The position numbers were made by a program, and so were the translations under genes. DNA of 64,000 nucleotides from contig NZ_QKLF01000001.1 in the NCBI RefSeq assembly GCF_003224335.1, positions 372,001 through 436,000 of the forward strand. The letters are read 5' to 3'. Shown in pieces: positions 19,566 to 27,757 of this stretch. This DNA is from Curtobacterium sp. MCJR17_055 (GTDB taxonomy: Bacteria; Actinomycetota; Actinomycetes; Actinomycetales; Microbacteriaceae). The notes under the pieces are model-generated. The model was not told the DNA's origin. It saw only the letters and a program-made list of their open reading frames with translations, and made no database searches. The stretch's first letter is position 1; every line of letters starts with the position of its first letter.

Positions 19566-19656
19566 GGCGTCAGGCGTCAGGCGTCAGGCGTCAGGCGTCA
19601 GGCGTCAGGCGTCAGGCGTCAGGCGTCAGGCGTCAGGCGTCATGCGTCAGGCGTCA
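19566..19656 (-). repeat. Heptamer array, 13 units of GGCGTCA
   Basis: Thirteen contiguous 7-bp units on the + strand: eleven GGCGTCA, one TGCGTCA (19643) and a final GGCGTCA. Read on the minus strand as TGACGCC, the first units encode the last residues and the stop codon of the aminotransferase gene; the rest lie in its 3' flank. Confidence 0.97.
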
Positions 19657-20761
19657 TCGTGGCGTACGAGACGCAGGCATCCCGGAACATCCCGAGCGTC
19701 TCGTCCGTCGTGGACGCGAACACCGAGACCCGCACCTCACCGAGGCGGGCCGTCGCGGTGACGCCGTGGTTGTGCAGCGCTGCGCTCAGTGCGGTGAGCC
19801 GTCCGGCGCCCGGTCGGAGCACGACGATGCCGGCGCGCTCCGGGAGGTCGCGGCTCGACACGACGGGCAGGCCGAACTCGTCGGCGATGGCGATGACCCG
19901 GTCCACCCGGTCGGCGACGCGCTCCTGCACGGCGGCGACGCCGACGGCGGTGAGGCGTTCGAGGGAGACGGCGAGACGGGCCTGGGACACGGGGTCCACC
20001 CGCGACATGCTGAAGGCCGTCGCACCGGGGCGCACGGTCGGGACCTCGGACGGCCACCCGGTCGTACCGTGCGGACCGGACAGCGCCGGCCGGACACGCT
20101 CGAGGGCCCGGTCGCTGAACGACACGAAGCCGGTGCCCCACCCGGCGTGCAGCCACTTCTGGCCGCCCGTGGCGACGACGTCCGCCACCTCGTACGGGGC
20201 GTCGACGACGCCGAAGCCCTGGATGGCGTCGACGATGAGCAGACGGTCGCCGATGACGTCCCGGATCGCGGCGAGGTCGGCGAGGTAGCCGGTGCGCCAG
20301 TCCACGAGGGACAGCGCCACCGCGGTCACGTCGTCGGAGAGCCGCTCGCGGATCAGCTCGGGCGTGAGCCAGCCGGCGCCGGACTCGATGACGACGGGCT
20401 GCACGCGGCCGCCGGTCGCCGACGCGGCACTCGCGAGGGCGAGCGGCAGCGACGGGTACTCGTCGGCGGCGACGAGGACCCCGCCGGTCAGGCCGAAGGC
20501 GGTGTGGAGCAGGCCGGGCGTGGTCGCGGTCTGCGAGACGACCTGGTCCTCCCGGCGGCGGACGAGACGGGCGGCGACGGCGCGGACCCGGGCGTCCTGT
20601 TCGTCGAGCGTCTCCATCGCCCCGAAGCGCATGTGCTCCTGGATGTGGCCGAGGACACGCTGCTCCTCGAGGACGGCGGTCTGCACGGGGCCGAACGCGG
20701 CGTGGTCGAGGTAGCCGGGCTCCTCGGCGAAGCCGGCGACGTACTCGTCGATCGTGGTCAC
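19640..20761 (-). CDS. Class V aminotransferase (cysteine desulfurase-like)
   Basis: 373 residues from GTG 20761, with GGAAGG 8 nt upstream. Fold-type I PLP enzyme: YLDHAAFGP at the start, VSQTATTPGLLHTAF, VDAIQGFGVVDAPY (the PLP-ring Asp) and TGGQKWLHAGWGTGF with the Schiff-base lysine. The family includes cysteine desulfurases, kynureninases and isopenicillin-epimerase-like proteins; no suf or isc genes are nearby, so the substrate is open. The C-terminus (MTPDA, then TGA) is encoded inside the heptamer array, so array length sets the last residues. Confidence 0.88.
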   Translation of the reverse strand: MTTIDEYVAGFAEEPGYLDHAAFGPVQTAVLEEQRVLGHIQEHMRFGAMETLDEQDARVRAVAARLVRRREDQVVSQTATTPGLLHTAFGLTGGVLVAADEYPSLPLALASAASATGGRVQPVVIESGAGWLTPELIRERLSDDVTAVALSLVDWRTGYLADLAAIRDVIGDRLLIVDAIQGFGVVDAPYEVADVVATGGQKWLHAGWGTGFVSFSDRALERVRPALSGPHGTTGWPSEVPTVRPGATAFSMSRVDPVSQARLAVSLERLTAVGVAAVQERVADRVDRVIAIADEFGLPVVSSRDLPERAGIVVLRPGAGRLTALSAALHNHGVTATARLGEVRVSVFASTTDETLGMFRDACVSYATMTPDA

Positions 20762-20900
20762 GGGGTGCACCTTCCAGTGGGCAGAACCCTGTGAGCCTAC
20801 TGGGACCGGTGCAGGCGGTCGAATGCAGTCCGCGGAACGCCAGGCACACGGGGGCGGCCGATCGGCCCCGGCCACCCCGGCTCGGACCCTGTGGAGCGGT

Positions 20901-21686
20901 TCAGCCGCCGAACCGTCGCGAGCGCAACCCGAAGTCGCGGACCGCACGGAGGAAGTCCACCTCGCGCAGGTCCGGGTAGAAGGCCTCGACGAAGTAGAAC
21001 TCGCTGTGGGCACTCTGCCAGAGCAGGAAGTCCGACAGCCGCTGTTCCCCCGACGTCCGGATCATGAGGTCCGGGTCCGGCTGCCCCTGCGTGTACAGGT
21101 GGTCGCCGATGAGCTCGGGCGTGAGCACCTCGGCCAGGGTGTCGAGTGTCCCGCCGCCCTCGCCGTGGGACCGGACGATGCTCCGCATGGCGTCCGCGAT
21201 CTCCCGCCGACCGCCGTACCCGACCGCGAGGTTGATGTGCAGCCCGGCGTGGTCCGCCGTGCGTTCCTCGGCCCGCTCGAGCGCGCTGACGAGCTCCGGT
21301 GGCAGGCCGTCGTTCGACCCGACGTGCTGGACCCGCCACGTGCGGTGGTGCGACAGGCGCTCGGCCAGGTCGGCGATGATCCCGACCAGCTGGTCGAGCT
21401 CCTCGCCGCCGCGACCCTTCAGGTTGTCGGCCGAGAGCAGGTAGAGCGTGACGACCTGGATGTCGAGGTCCTCGCACCAGGACAGGAACTCGGGGATCTT
21501 GGCAGCGCCGGCCCGGTGGCCGTGTGCCGCGGTCTCGAGACCGAGCTGCCGGGCCCACCGGCGGTTCCCGTCGACGATCATCGCCACGTGCTTGGGCTTC
21601 TGCGCGCCCTCGATCTCACGGCGGATGCGGTTCTGGTACGCACGGTAGAGGAGCCCACGCCCCGCCCATCCCAGCCTGCCCGTCAC
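20901..21686 (-). CDS. uppS: Isoprenyl transferase (undecaprenyl diphosphate synthase family)
   Basis: 261 residues. MIVDGNRRWARQLG holds the catalytic Asp and substrate-binding Arg; RTSGEQRLSDFLLWQ and EFYFVEAFYPD are the conserved C-terminal motifs. It condenses IPP in cis onto an allylic diphosphate to make the lipid carrier for wall synthesis. Actinobacteria often have two cis-prenyltransferases, so a shorter or Z,E product is possible. Start GTG 21686 lies 6 nt after a TACAGT box with no Shine-Dalgarno. Confidence 0.94.
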   Translation of the reverse strand: MTGRLGWAGRGLLYRAYQNRIRREIEGAQKPKHVAMIVDGNRRWARQLGLETAAHGHRAGAAKIPEFLSWCEDLDIQVVTLYLLSADNLKGRGGEELDQLVGIIADLAERLSHHRTWRVQHVGSNDGLPPELVSALERAEERTADHAGLHINLAVGYGGRREIADAMRSIVRSHGEGGGTLDTLAEVLTPELIGDHLYTQGQPDPDLMIRTSGEQRLSDFLLWQSAHSEFYFVEAFYPDLREVDFLRAVRDFGLRSRRFGG

Positions 21687-21692
21687 GCGTCG

Positions 21693-21698
21693 ACTGTA
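21693..21698 (-). promoter_or_regulatory. -10 box of uppS
   Basis: TACAGT on the minus strand, 6 nt before GTG 21686. Confidence 0.55.
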
Positions 21699-21762
21699 GT
21701 GCAACCACTCCGCACGAGGACTCCCAGCCGCTCTTCCGTGATCCGGTCGTAGCGTCGAGGGC

Positions 21763-22479
21763 ATGCAGTCAGACCAGGACGCGCCAGCGCTTCCCCACGT
21801 CCCGTTCACGGAGGAGGCGAGCGCCGACGCCGCCACGACGGACGCGCCCCGTCCGGCCTGGCGCGGGTGGATCCACGCCGGCACGTTCCCGTTCGCCGTG
21901 GCGATGGGCATCGTGCTCATCGCGCTCGCGGCCACCCCTGCCGCGAAGGCGGCGAGTGCGGTGTTCATGGCGACGTCGATGATCATGTTCGGCGTCTCCG
22001 CGACGTACCACCGGTTCCCGTGGGGCCCGGTCGTCAAGCGCGTGCTGAAGCGCATCGACCACACGAACATCTTCCTGCTCATCGCCGGCACGTACACGCC
22101 CGTCGCGGTCTGTGCGCTGCCGCACACGCTCATGGTCGTGGTGCTCTGGGTGATGTGGAGCGGGGCGCTGCTCGGCGTCGCCTTCCGCGTCTTCTGGATC
22201 GGGGCACCGCGGTGGCTGTACGTGCCCCTGTACCTGGCGCTCGGCTGCGCGGCGTTCCTCATCCTGCCGCAGCTCTTCGCGGCGAGCGTGCCGATGACCG
22301 TGCTCGTGCTCGCCGGCGGGGTGGCGTACATCCTCGGAGCGGCCGTCTACGGCTTCAAGCGCCCGGACCCGTCGCCGACGTTCTTCGGCTTCCACGAGGT
22401 CTTCCACGCCCTCACGGTCGTCGCCTTCGCCGCGCAGTGGGCGGGCATCCTGGTCATCGCCCTCGACCCGGTGCGCTGA
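21763..22479 (+). CDS. Hemolysin III / PAQR-family membrane protein
   Basis: 238 residues with seven membrane segments after a 40-residue acidic N-terminus. Conserved histidine motifs are visible: MFGVSATYHRF after helix 2, KRIDHTNIFLLIAGTYTP, and FHEVFHALTVVAF in the last helices, the putative zinc site of the PAQR superfamily. Members are linked to membrane-lipid homeostasis in bacteria; the hemolysin name is historical. TAGCGT at 21750-21755 lies 7 nt before ATG 21763, which fits a leaderless mRNA. Confidence 0.93.
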   Translation: MQSDQDAPALPHVPFTEEASADAATTDAPRPAWRGWIHAGTFPFAVAMGIVLIALAATPAAKAASAVFMATSMIMFGVSATYHRFPWGPVVKRVLKRIDHTNIFLLIAGTYTPVAVCALPHTLMVVVLWVMWSGALLGVAFRVFWIGAPRWLYVPLYLALGCAAFLILPQLFAASVPMTVLVLAGGVAYILGAAVYGFKRPDPSPTFFGFHEVFHALTVVAFAAQWAGILVIALDPVR

Positions 22480-22501
22480 GGCGGCGCGCGGACGCCGCAC
22501 C

Positions 22502-22555
22502 CACGACGGACGGGAGGCTCCCCACCAGCTGGTGGGGAGCCTCCCGTCCGTCGTG
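22502..22555. terminator. 54-bp perfect palindrome between convergent genes
   Basis: Positions 22502-22528 and 22529-22555 are exact inverted repeats with no spacer, so the arm is about 25 bp around an AGCT tip. It contains GACGGGAGGCTCC, the core shared with other hairpins here. It separates the hemolysin III gene from the mca operon. Confidence 0.9.
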
Positions 22556-22563
22556 CGGACGCG

Positions 22564-22869
22564 TCAGCCGCGCTCGGTGTCGTCGCCCACGTCGGCCCGG
22601 CCGTCCTCGGCGGCGCGACGTGACGGCTCGTCGGTCGCGGCGCCGTCGGCGGGCTCGCCCGCGACCTCGGCCTCGAGGCGTTCCCGCACCTCGGCGCGGT
22701 AGCGGGTGCGACGGATGCGCCGCGTCATGTCGAGCACGAGGAGGATCGTCACGATCGCGACCACCGCGATGGCGACGAAGCCGGCGACCCCGGGCGTGAC
22801 GTCGACGTCGGGGACGCCGCTCGGGCTCGGGCTGGGGGTGGCTGCCAGTACGGCGGCGATGGTGCTCAC
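22564..22869 (-). CDS. Small membrane protein downstream of mca
   Basis: 101 residues from GTG 22869, which overlaps the mca stop by 4 nt (GTGA). A signal-anchor-like start and a Pro/Ser stretch precede one strong membrane helix (about 27-48), then a charged tail rich in Arg, Glu and Asp. No family recognised. The tight overlap implies co-translation with Mca, but nothing in the sequence shows a shared role. Confidence 0.75.
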   Translation of the reverse strand: MSTIAAVLAATPSPSPSGVPDVDVTPGVAGFVAIAVVAIVTILLVLDMTRRIRRTRYRAEVRERLEAEVAGEPADGAATDEPSRRAAEDGRADVGDDTERG

Positions 22870-23756
22870 GCGTGCGCGTCCTCTTCGGATGGGATCCCTG
22901 CGAACAGGTCGGACTCGGGGAGCTCGGTCGGCACTCGTGCCTCGACGAGCTGGTAGTCCTCGGTCGGCCAGACCTCGGCGAGCAGGTCGTTCGGCCAGTA
23001 GAAGAACGGGCTGTCCGGCGGCACCTGGCTCGCGTGCGCCCGGAGTGCGGCGTCCCGCGCCTCGAAGTACTCGTGCACGTCGACGTGCGACGTGGCGAGG
23101 TCCGGCCGGTCCGCGAACCGCTGCACCCACTCGCCGAGCTGCTCGAGGAGCGGGTTCTCGGGGTCGCGCTCCCGCAGGGCATCGTGGAAGGCCGAGAACC
23201 GCCGTGGGTTCATGGTGCGCTCGTAGTACAGCTTCGACACGGACCAGGCGGGCCCGGCCTCCGGGTACTTCTCGGGATCCGCGGCGTCACGCCACGCAGC
23301 GACCGAGACCTCGTGCGTCCGGATGTGGTCCGGGTGCGGGTAGCCGCCGTTCTCGTCGTACGTCACCAGGACGTGGGGGCGGAAGCGACGGACGACCCGG
23401 ACCAGGGCCGCGGTGCTGTACTCGAGCGGGACCGTCGCGAACGTGCCGGGGCGGACCGTCTCACCCTGCTCGGTGTCCGGCAGTCCGGAGTCGTGGTACC
23501 CGAGCCAGACGTGGTCGATCCCGAGGGCTGCCTGCGCGGCCGCCATCTCGGTGCGGCGGAAGCCCGCCATGTCGCGGTGCGCGCGGGCCTTCGACGCGTC
23601 CGGCAGCTGCTCGTTGAGGATGTCCCCGGCCTCGCCCCCGGTGCACGAGACGACGAGGACCTCCGCACCGTCGGCCACGTACTTCGCCGCCGTGGCCGCG
23701 CCCTTGCTCGACTCGTCGTCGGGATGGGCGTGCACGGCGAGCAGACGACGGGGCAC
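22866..23756 (-). CDS. mca: Mycothiol S-conjugate amidase
   Basis: 296 residues from GTG 23756, with GTGGAGG 6 nt upstream. Zinc-binding motifs LLAVHAHPDDESSKG at the N-terminus and GGYPHPDHIRTHE near residue 145 mark the LmbE/PIG-L deacetylase fold; the Mca-type KLYYERTMNPRR and a long C-terminal part separate it from MshB. It cleaves mycothiol S-conjugates into GlcN-Ins and a mercapturic acid for export, so the host makes mycothiol, an actinobacterial trait. Confidence 0.95.
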   Translation of the reverse strand: MPRRLLAVHAHPDDESSKGAATAAKYVADGAEVLVVSCTGGEAGDILNEQLPDASKARAHRDMAGFRRTEMAAAQAALGIDHVWLGYHDSGLPDTEQGETVRPGTFATVPLEYSTAALVRVVRRFRPHVLVTYDENGGYPHPDHIRTHEVSVAAWRDAADPEKYPEAGPAWSVSKLYYERTMNPRRFSAFHDALRERDPENPLLEQLGEWVQRFADRPDLATSHVDVHEYFEARDAALRAHASQVPPDSPFFYWPNDLLAEVWPTEDYQLVEARVPTELPESDLFAGIPSEEDAHA

Positions 23757-23828
23757 AGCGTTCCTCCACTGCTCACGGACCTTCGGACGCGGGTGGCGCA
23801 CGGCGAGCGTGAACTACCCTGGGATCAG

Positions 23829-23834
23829 GATAAT
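23829..23834 (+). promoter_or_regulatory. Possible -10 box upstream of the DUF4307 gene
   Basis: GATAAT, one mismatch from TATAAT, in the mca/DUF4307 divergent gap. No convincing -35; the implied start lies about 12 nt before the proposed CTG start codon. Confidence 0.35.
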
Positions 23835-23852
23835 CACCCCGGGAGCCCCGAA

Positions 23853-24311
23853 CTGTCCGATCAGCACACCGCCCCAGCAGCAGGGCCCGCAGCAGCCGGT
23901 AGCGCGGCACCCGCCGACCGGGCAGCACTGGACGACCGCTACGGTCGCGGTGCCGGCACCCGGCGCCGGGGCAGGCTGCTCGCCATCGTCACCGCGGTCG
24001 CGATCGCCGTCGTGTTCGCGGTCTGGGCGATCTGGGCGGGCCCCGGACAGACCGACCACGGGCTCGACACCGACGACGTCGGGTACGAGGTCGTGTCGGA
24101 CCACCAGGTCGTCGTGCACACCCAGCTGGCGGTCGACCCGGGCACCGAGGTCGAGTGCGCGGTCCAGGCGCTCGACAAGGGCTACACGATCGTCGGCTGG
24201 CGGGTGGTGACGGTGCCGGCGGACGACCAGCGGAGCCGCTCGCTCTCGACGCCCGTGAACACGACGTCGCGCGCCGTCACCGGCTTGATCCACTCGTGCT
24301 GGGTTCCCTAG
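23853..24311 (+). CDS. DUF4307 membrane-anchored protein
   Basis: 152 residues if translation begins at CTG 23853 (reading LSDQHTAPAAG). DRYGR near residue 29 and one membrane helix (about 44-66), then an outside domain with VGYEVVSDHQVVVH and PGTEVECAVQALDKGY, are typical of DUF4307. The start is uncertain: no ATG, and no GTG with a ribosome site, lies nearby upstream; GGGAG precedes the CTG by 7 nt. Found between mca and greA, a usual actinobacterial arrangement. Function unknown. Confidence 0.75.
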   Translation: MSDQHTAPAAGPAAAGSAAPADRAALDDRYGRGAGTRRRGRLLAIVTAVAIAVVFAVWAIWAGPGQTDHGLDTDDVGYEVVSDHQVVVHTQLAVDPGTEVECAVQALDKGYTIVGWRVVTVPADDQRSRSLSTPVNTTSRAVTGLIHSCWVP

Positions 24312-24330
24312 ACTGCTCGGAATCACGATT

Positions 24331-24363
24331 CGAGACCGGCCGCCGGCCGGTCTCGATTCTTTT
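24331..24363 (+). terminator. Rho-independent terminator of the DUF4307 gene
   Basis: A 12-13 bp stem (24331-24342 with 24344-24355, arm CGAGACCGGCCG) followed by ATTCTTTT. It is the most classical terminator in the window and isolates greA from upstream transcription. Confidence 0.88.
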
Positions 24364-24413
24364 GCGCCACACGCCGTGACCGGTCCCGACCGTCGCGGCC
24401 GAAGGGAAACGAC

Positions 24414-24902
24414 ATGAGCAACGACACGCAGGGCACCTGGCTGACCCAGGAGGCGTTCGACCGTCTCACCGCCGAGCTCGAACAGCTCACCGGCCCGGCC
24501 CGCATCGAGATCGCGAGCCGCATCGAGGCCGCGCGCGAAGAGGGCGACCTCAAGGAGAACGGTGGCTACCACGCCGCCAAGGACGAGCAGGGCAAGATCG
24601 AGGCCCGCATCCGCTCCCTGACCGAGCTCCTCAAGCACGCCACCGTCACCGAGGCCGAGTTCGACGGCACCGTCGAACCGGGCACCGTCGTCACCGCGAC
24701 CATCGCCGGCGACTCCTCGACGTTCCTCGTGGGCAACCGCGAGATCGTCGCGGAGGGCTCGGACCTCACCGTGTACAGCCCGGTCAGCCCGGTCGGCGCC
24801 GCGATCGTCGGCCTCCGTGCCGGTGAGGCGACGACGTACACGGCCCCGAACGGCAAGGAGATCGCCGTCGAGGTCACGAAGGTCGAGCGGTACGAGCCGT
24901 AG
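24414..24902 (+). CDS. greA: Transcription elongation factor GreA
   Basis: 162 residues, the normal length. The N-terminal coiled coil (about 1-78) carries the tip acidic residues in AREEGDLKENGGYHAAK, which bring Mg2+ to the RNA polymerase active site to cleave backtracked RNA; the C-terminal FKBP-like domain (about 85-160) includes SPVSPVGAAIVG. ATG 24414 has GAAGGG 7 nt upstream. Confidence 0.97.
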   Translation: MSNDTQGTWLTQEAFDRLTAELEQLTGPARIEIASRIEAAREEGDLKENGGYHAAKDEQGKIEARIRSLTELLKHATVTEAEFDGTVEPGTVVTATIAGDSSTFLVGNREIVAEGSDLTVYSPVSPVGAAIVGLRAGEATTYTAPNGKEIAVEVTKVERYEP

Positions 24903-25022
24903 GCCCTCGCGGCCTTCGCGGCCTCGCGGCACCCGACCTCCGGCCCGGCGTGCACCCTCCTGGTACACGCCGGGCCGTCGTGTGCCCGCCGCGCACGGCG
25001 GGCCGGAGGTCGTTGACCGTCG

Positions 25023-25080
25023 CGACGGCCTGGAGGCGCGACCGCCGTCCGCCGGGTCGGCCCGGGCCTCCAGGCCGTCG
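25023..25080. terminator. Hairpins between convergent greA and ilvA
   Basis: A 15-bp stem (25023-25037 with 25066-25080, arm CGACGGCCTGGAGGC) encloses a 28-nt loop. Further hairpins lie upstream: an 11-bp arm GGCCCGGCGTG at about 24942-24976 and a CCGCC/GGCGG stem near 24990-25005. No T-tracts. The TGGAGGC core recurs in other terminators here. Confidence 0.6.
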
Positions 25081-25115
25081 CCGTGCGCAGCACGGTCCTG
25101 CCCCAGGAGCGCGCG

Positions 25116-26360
25116 TCAGTTCGTGAGCTGCTCCGGGCGGAAGCCGGCCTCCTGCAGCCGGGCCATGACCTCGTCGGCGTGTTCGGGCCCGCGCGCCTCG
25201 ATCGACAGGTCGAGCGCCACCTCGCTGATCACCACGCCCTGGCCGTGGCGGGTGTGCAGGACCTCGACGACGTTGGCGCCGGCGTCCGAGATGATCTGCG
25301 AGACGCGGGCGAGCTGACCCGGACGGTCCGGCAGCATGATCCGGATCCCGATGTAGCGGGACGCGGCGACGAGTCCGCGCGTGATGACCCGCTCCATCAT
25401 GAGCGGGTCGATGTTGCCGCCGCTGAGGAGGACCACGGTCCGGCCGGTGTCGTGCACCGCGCCCGCCATGATCGCCGCGACGCCGACGGCACCGGCGGCC
25501 TCGACCACGAGCTTCGCGCGCTCGAGCAGCACGAGGAGTGCCCGGGCGACGTCGTCGTCGGAGACGGTCACGATCTCGTCGACCAGATCGCGGATGATCG
25601 GGAAGTTCATGTCGCCCGGGCGCGCGACCGCGATGCCGTCCGCGATCGTCGGGCTCGTCGTGATGGTGACGGGCTCCCCCGCCTGGATCGACGACGGGTA
25701 GGCGGCCGCGTTCTCGGCCTGCACGCCGATGACCCGGATGTCACGACCGAGGCGCTCGGCCATCCCCTTCACCGCGATCGCGATGCCGGAGATGACGCCG
25801 CCGCCGCCGATCGGCACGACGACCGTGTCGACGTCGGGCACCTGGTCGACGATCTCGAGGCCGACCGTGCCCTGACCGGCGATCACCGCGGGGTGGTCGA
25901 ACGGCGGGATGAACACGGCGCCCGTGCGGATGGCGAAGTCCTTGGCGGCGGAGAGAGCCTCCTCCACCGAGTGCCCGCGCAGGACGACGTCCGCCCCGTA
26001 CCGGCGGGTGGCCTGCAGCTTCGGCAGGGCGACACCGACCGGCGTGAAGATCGTCGCGGGGATGCCGAGCTCGCGGGCGGCGAAGGCGACCCCCTGCGCG
26101 TGGTTGCCGGCGCTGGCGGCGACGACCCCGGCCTCCCGCTGCTCGGCCGACAGCGTGGACAACCGGTTGTAGGCACCGCGCACCTTGTACGCGCCGGTGC
26201 GCTGCAGGTTCTCGCATTTGAGGTGCACCGGCGACCCGAGCAGGCCCTCGAGGAACTTCGACGTCTCCATCGGGGTCACCCGCGCCACCCCGGCGATCGT
26301 CTCGCGCGCGGCCTCGATGTCGGCGAGCGTCGGGATCGGGGCTGCAGTCGTGTCGGTCAC
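25116..26360 (-). CDS. ilvA: Threonine ammonia-lyase with C-terminal ACT domain
   Basis: 414 residues from GTG 26360 (an in-frame GTG at 26399 is possible). PLP lysine lies in QRTGAYKVRGAYN, the Ser-Gly-Asn loop in SAGNHAQGVA and the phosphate loop in VVPIGGGGVISG. A single ACT domain (about 330-410) ends the protein, the short architecture. It deaminates threonine to 2-oxobutanoate, the entry to isoleucine synthesis; the ACT domain suggests amino-acid control. It follows the AI-2E transporter gene by 46 nt on the same strand. Confidence 0.92.
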   Translation of the reverse strand: MTDTTAAPIPTLADIEAARETIAGVARVTPMETSKFLEGLLGSPVHLKCENLQRTGAYKVRGAYNRLSTLSAEQREAGVVAASAGNHAQGVAFAARELGIPATIFTPVGVALPKLQATRRYGADVVLRGHSVEEALSAAKDFAIRTGAVFIPPFDHPAVIAGQGTVGLEIVDQVPDVDTVVVPIGGGGVISGIAIAVKGMAERLGRDIRVIGVQAENAAAYPSSIQAGEPVTITTSPTIADGIAVARPGDMNFPIIRDLVDEIVTVSDDDVARALLVLLERAKLVVEAAGAVGVAAIMAGAVHDTGRTVVLLSGGNIDPLMMERVITRGLVAASRYIGIRIMLPDRPGQLARVSQIISDAGANVVEVLHTRHGQGVVISEVALDLSIEARGPEHADEVMARLQEAGFRPEQLTN

Positions 26361-26406
26361 GGTCCCATCATCGTCGGTCGCGGAGCGGTCGCGTGCCACG
26401 TGACGC

Positions 26407-27663
26407 TCAGTTCGTGCTGGCGGTCCCGGGCTCGGCCGCGGGCTGCGCGTCGCTGCCCGGTGCCGGGACGTCGTCGCCGATCTGGTGACGACGTCGTCGG
26501 AGGAGCTGGATGCGGCCGTGCTGGCCGCGCTTCGGGGTTGCCTCGCGGACGTGCTCCGAGTCGAGTCCCCGCCACCGGCCGCTCGCGATGGTCGTGACCA
26601 TCGCGTTGAGCGTCGCGATGAGCGGGACCGCGAAGAACGCCCCGGCGATGCCGGCCAGCCCGGACGCGGCGGTCACACCGAGCACCACCGCGAGGGGGTG
26701 CACCTTGACGGCGTTGCCCATCACGAGGGGCTGCAGGATGTGGCCCTCGATCTGCTGGACGAGCAGGACGACGCCGAGCACCAGCACCGCGGCGAGTGGA
26801 CCGTTGAAGATGAGTGCGACGAAGACGGCCAGGAAGCCGGTGACGATCGCACCGACGACCGGGATGAAGGCACCGAGGAACACGATCGCGGCGATCGGGA
26901 TGACGAGCGGCATGCCGCCGAAGAACAGTCCGACGATGAACGCACCGAGGCCGATGCCCACGGCGTCGACGAAGGCCACGAAGATCTGCACGCGGATGAA
27001 GCTCGTCAGGGTGATCCACCCCGCGACGCCGGCCCCGTCCACGGTCGCGCGGGCCTTGCGCGGGAAGAGCCGCACGGTCCAGCGCCAGACGTTCTTGCCG
27101 TCGATGAGCAGGAAGATCGTGGTGAACAGGATGATGAAGAGCGCCTCGAACACGTGCGTGGCACTCGAGCCGGCAGTGGCGACACCGGACAGGATCGTCC
27201 CGGTGTTGTCCTGCACCCAGGTGGTGGCCTCCCCGATCCAGTTGTCGACGTCCGCCTGTGAGATCCCGAATCCGGAGTTCAGCACGAACTCGCGGACGTT
27301 GCCGAACTGGGACACCGTGCGGTCGCGGAGCGAGGGGTACGACGCGATGATCTGGTCGATGACGAGCCAGAGCAGCGCTGCGACCGCGGCGAGCCCGCCG
27401 AGCAGACTGAGGACGACGGCGAGCCACTTCGGCACGTGGTGCCGCTGCAGCCGGTTCGAGATCGGCACCAGGAGCGCGGAGATCACGATGCCGACGAGGA
27501 AGGGGACGAGGATGTCGCTGAAGATCGTCATCAGCCAGACGAAGAGCGCGATCACGCCCGCGATGACGAGCACCCGCCACGAGAACGCCCCCGCGATCCG
27601 CATGCCGATCGGCACCGATTCCTCGACCACGGGATCGGGGTGCGCCTTCTTGACCCAAGCCAT
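26407..27663 (-). CDS. AI-2E family permease (PerM/TqsA-like)
   Basis: 418 residues with about eight membrane helices. The family layout is clear: a pair of helices near 28-75, a helix near 90-110, an outside helical domain (about 110-170), then paired helices with LFFGGMPLVIPIAAIVFLGA and FIPVVGAIVTGFLAV, and HILQPLVMGNAVKVHPLAVV, the hallmark motif. The last 60 residues are basic then Pro/Ala-rich. Substrates vary (AI-2 export, ions, unknown), so the role is open. ATG 27663 lies 6 nt after TACAGT with no Shine-Dalgarno. Confidence 0.92.
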   Translation of the reverse strand: MAWVKKAHPDPVVEESVPIGMRIAGAFSWRVLVIAGVIALFVWLMTIFSDILVPFLVGIVISALLVPISNRLQRHHVPKWLAVVLSLLGGLAAVAALLWLVIDQIIASYPSLRDRTVSQFGNVREFVLNSGFGISQADVDNWIGEATTWVQDNTGTILSGVATAGSSATHVFEALFIILFTTIFLLIDGKNVWRWTVRLFPRKARATVDGAGVAGWITLTSFIRVQIFVAFVDAVGIGLGAFIVGLFFGGMPLVIPIAAIVFLGAFIPVVGAIVTGFLAVFVALIFNGPLAAVLVLGVVLLVQQIEGHILQPLVMGNAVKVHPLAVVLGVTAASGLAGIAGAFFAVPLIATLNAMVTTIASGRWRGLDSEHVREATPKRGQHGRIQLLRRRRHQIGDDVPAPGSDAQPAAEPGTASTN

Positions 27664-27669
27664 GCGCTC

Positions 27670-27675
27670 ACTGTA
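27670..27675 (-). promoter_or_regulatory. -10 box of the AI-2E permease gene
   Basis: TACAGT on the minus strand, 6 nt before ATG 27663. Confidence 0.55.
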
Positions 27676-27745
27676 TCCACGCGATGCCGCAGGAGTACCG
27701 GGCGCGGCATGGACCGGATCGGCACGCGGTGTCGGGCGCCGTCGG

Positions 27746-27751
27746 TAGCGT
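27746..27751 (+). promoter_or_regulatory. -10 box of the YcaQ-like gene
   Basis: TAGCGT, 6 nt before ATG 27758, fitting a leaderless start. Confidence 0.5.
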
Positions 27752-27757
27752 TCCCCC

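Noticed and set aside
19566..19656. The heptamer array as plasmid-type iterons or an origin
   Set aside because: Iterons are usually 17-22 bp near a rep gene; there is no rep, dnaA or AT-rich segment here.
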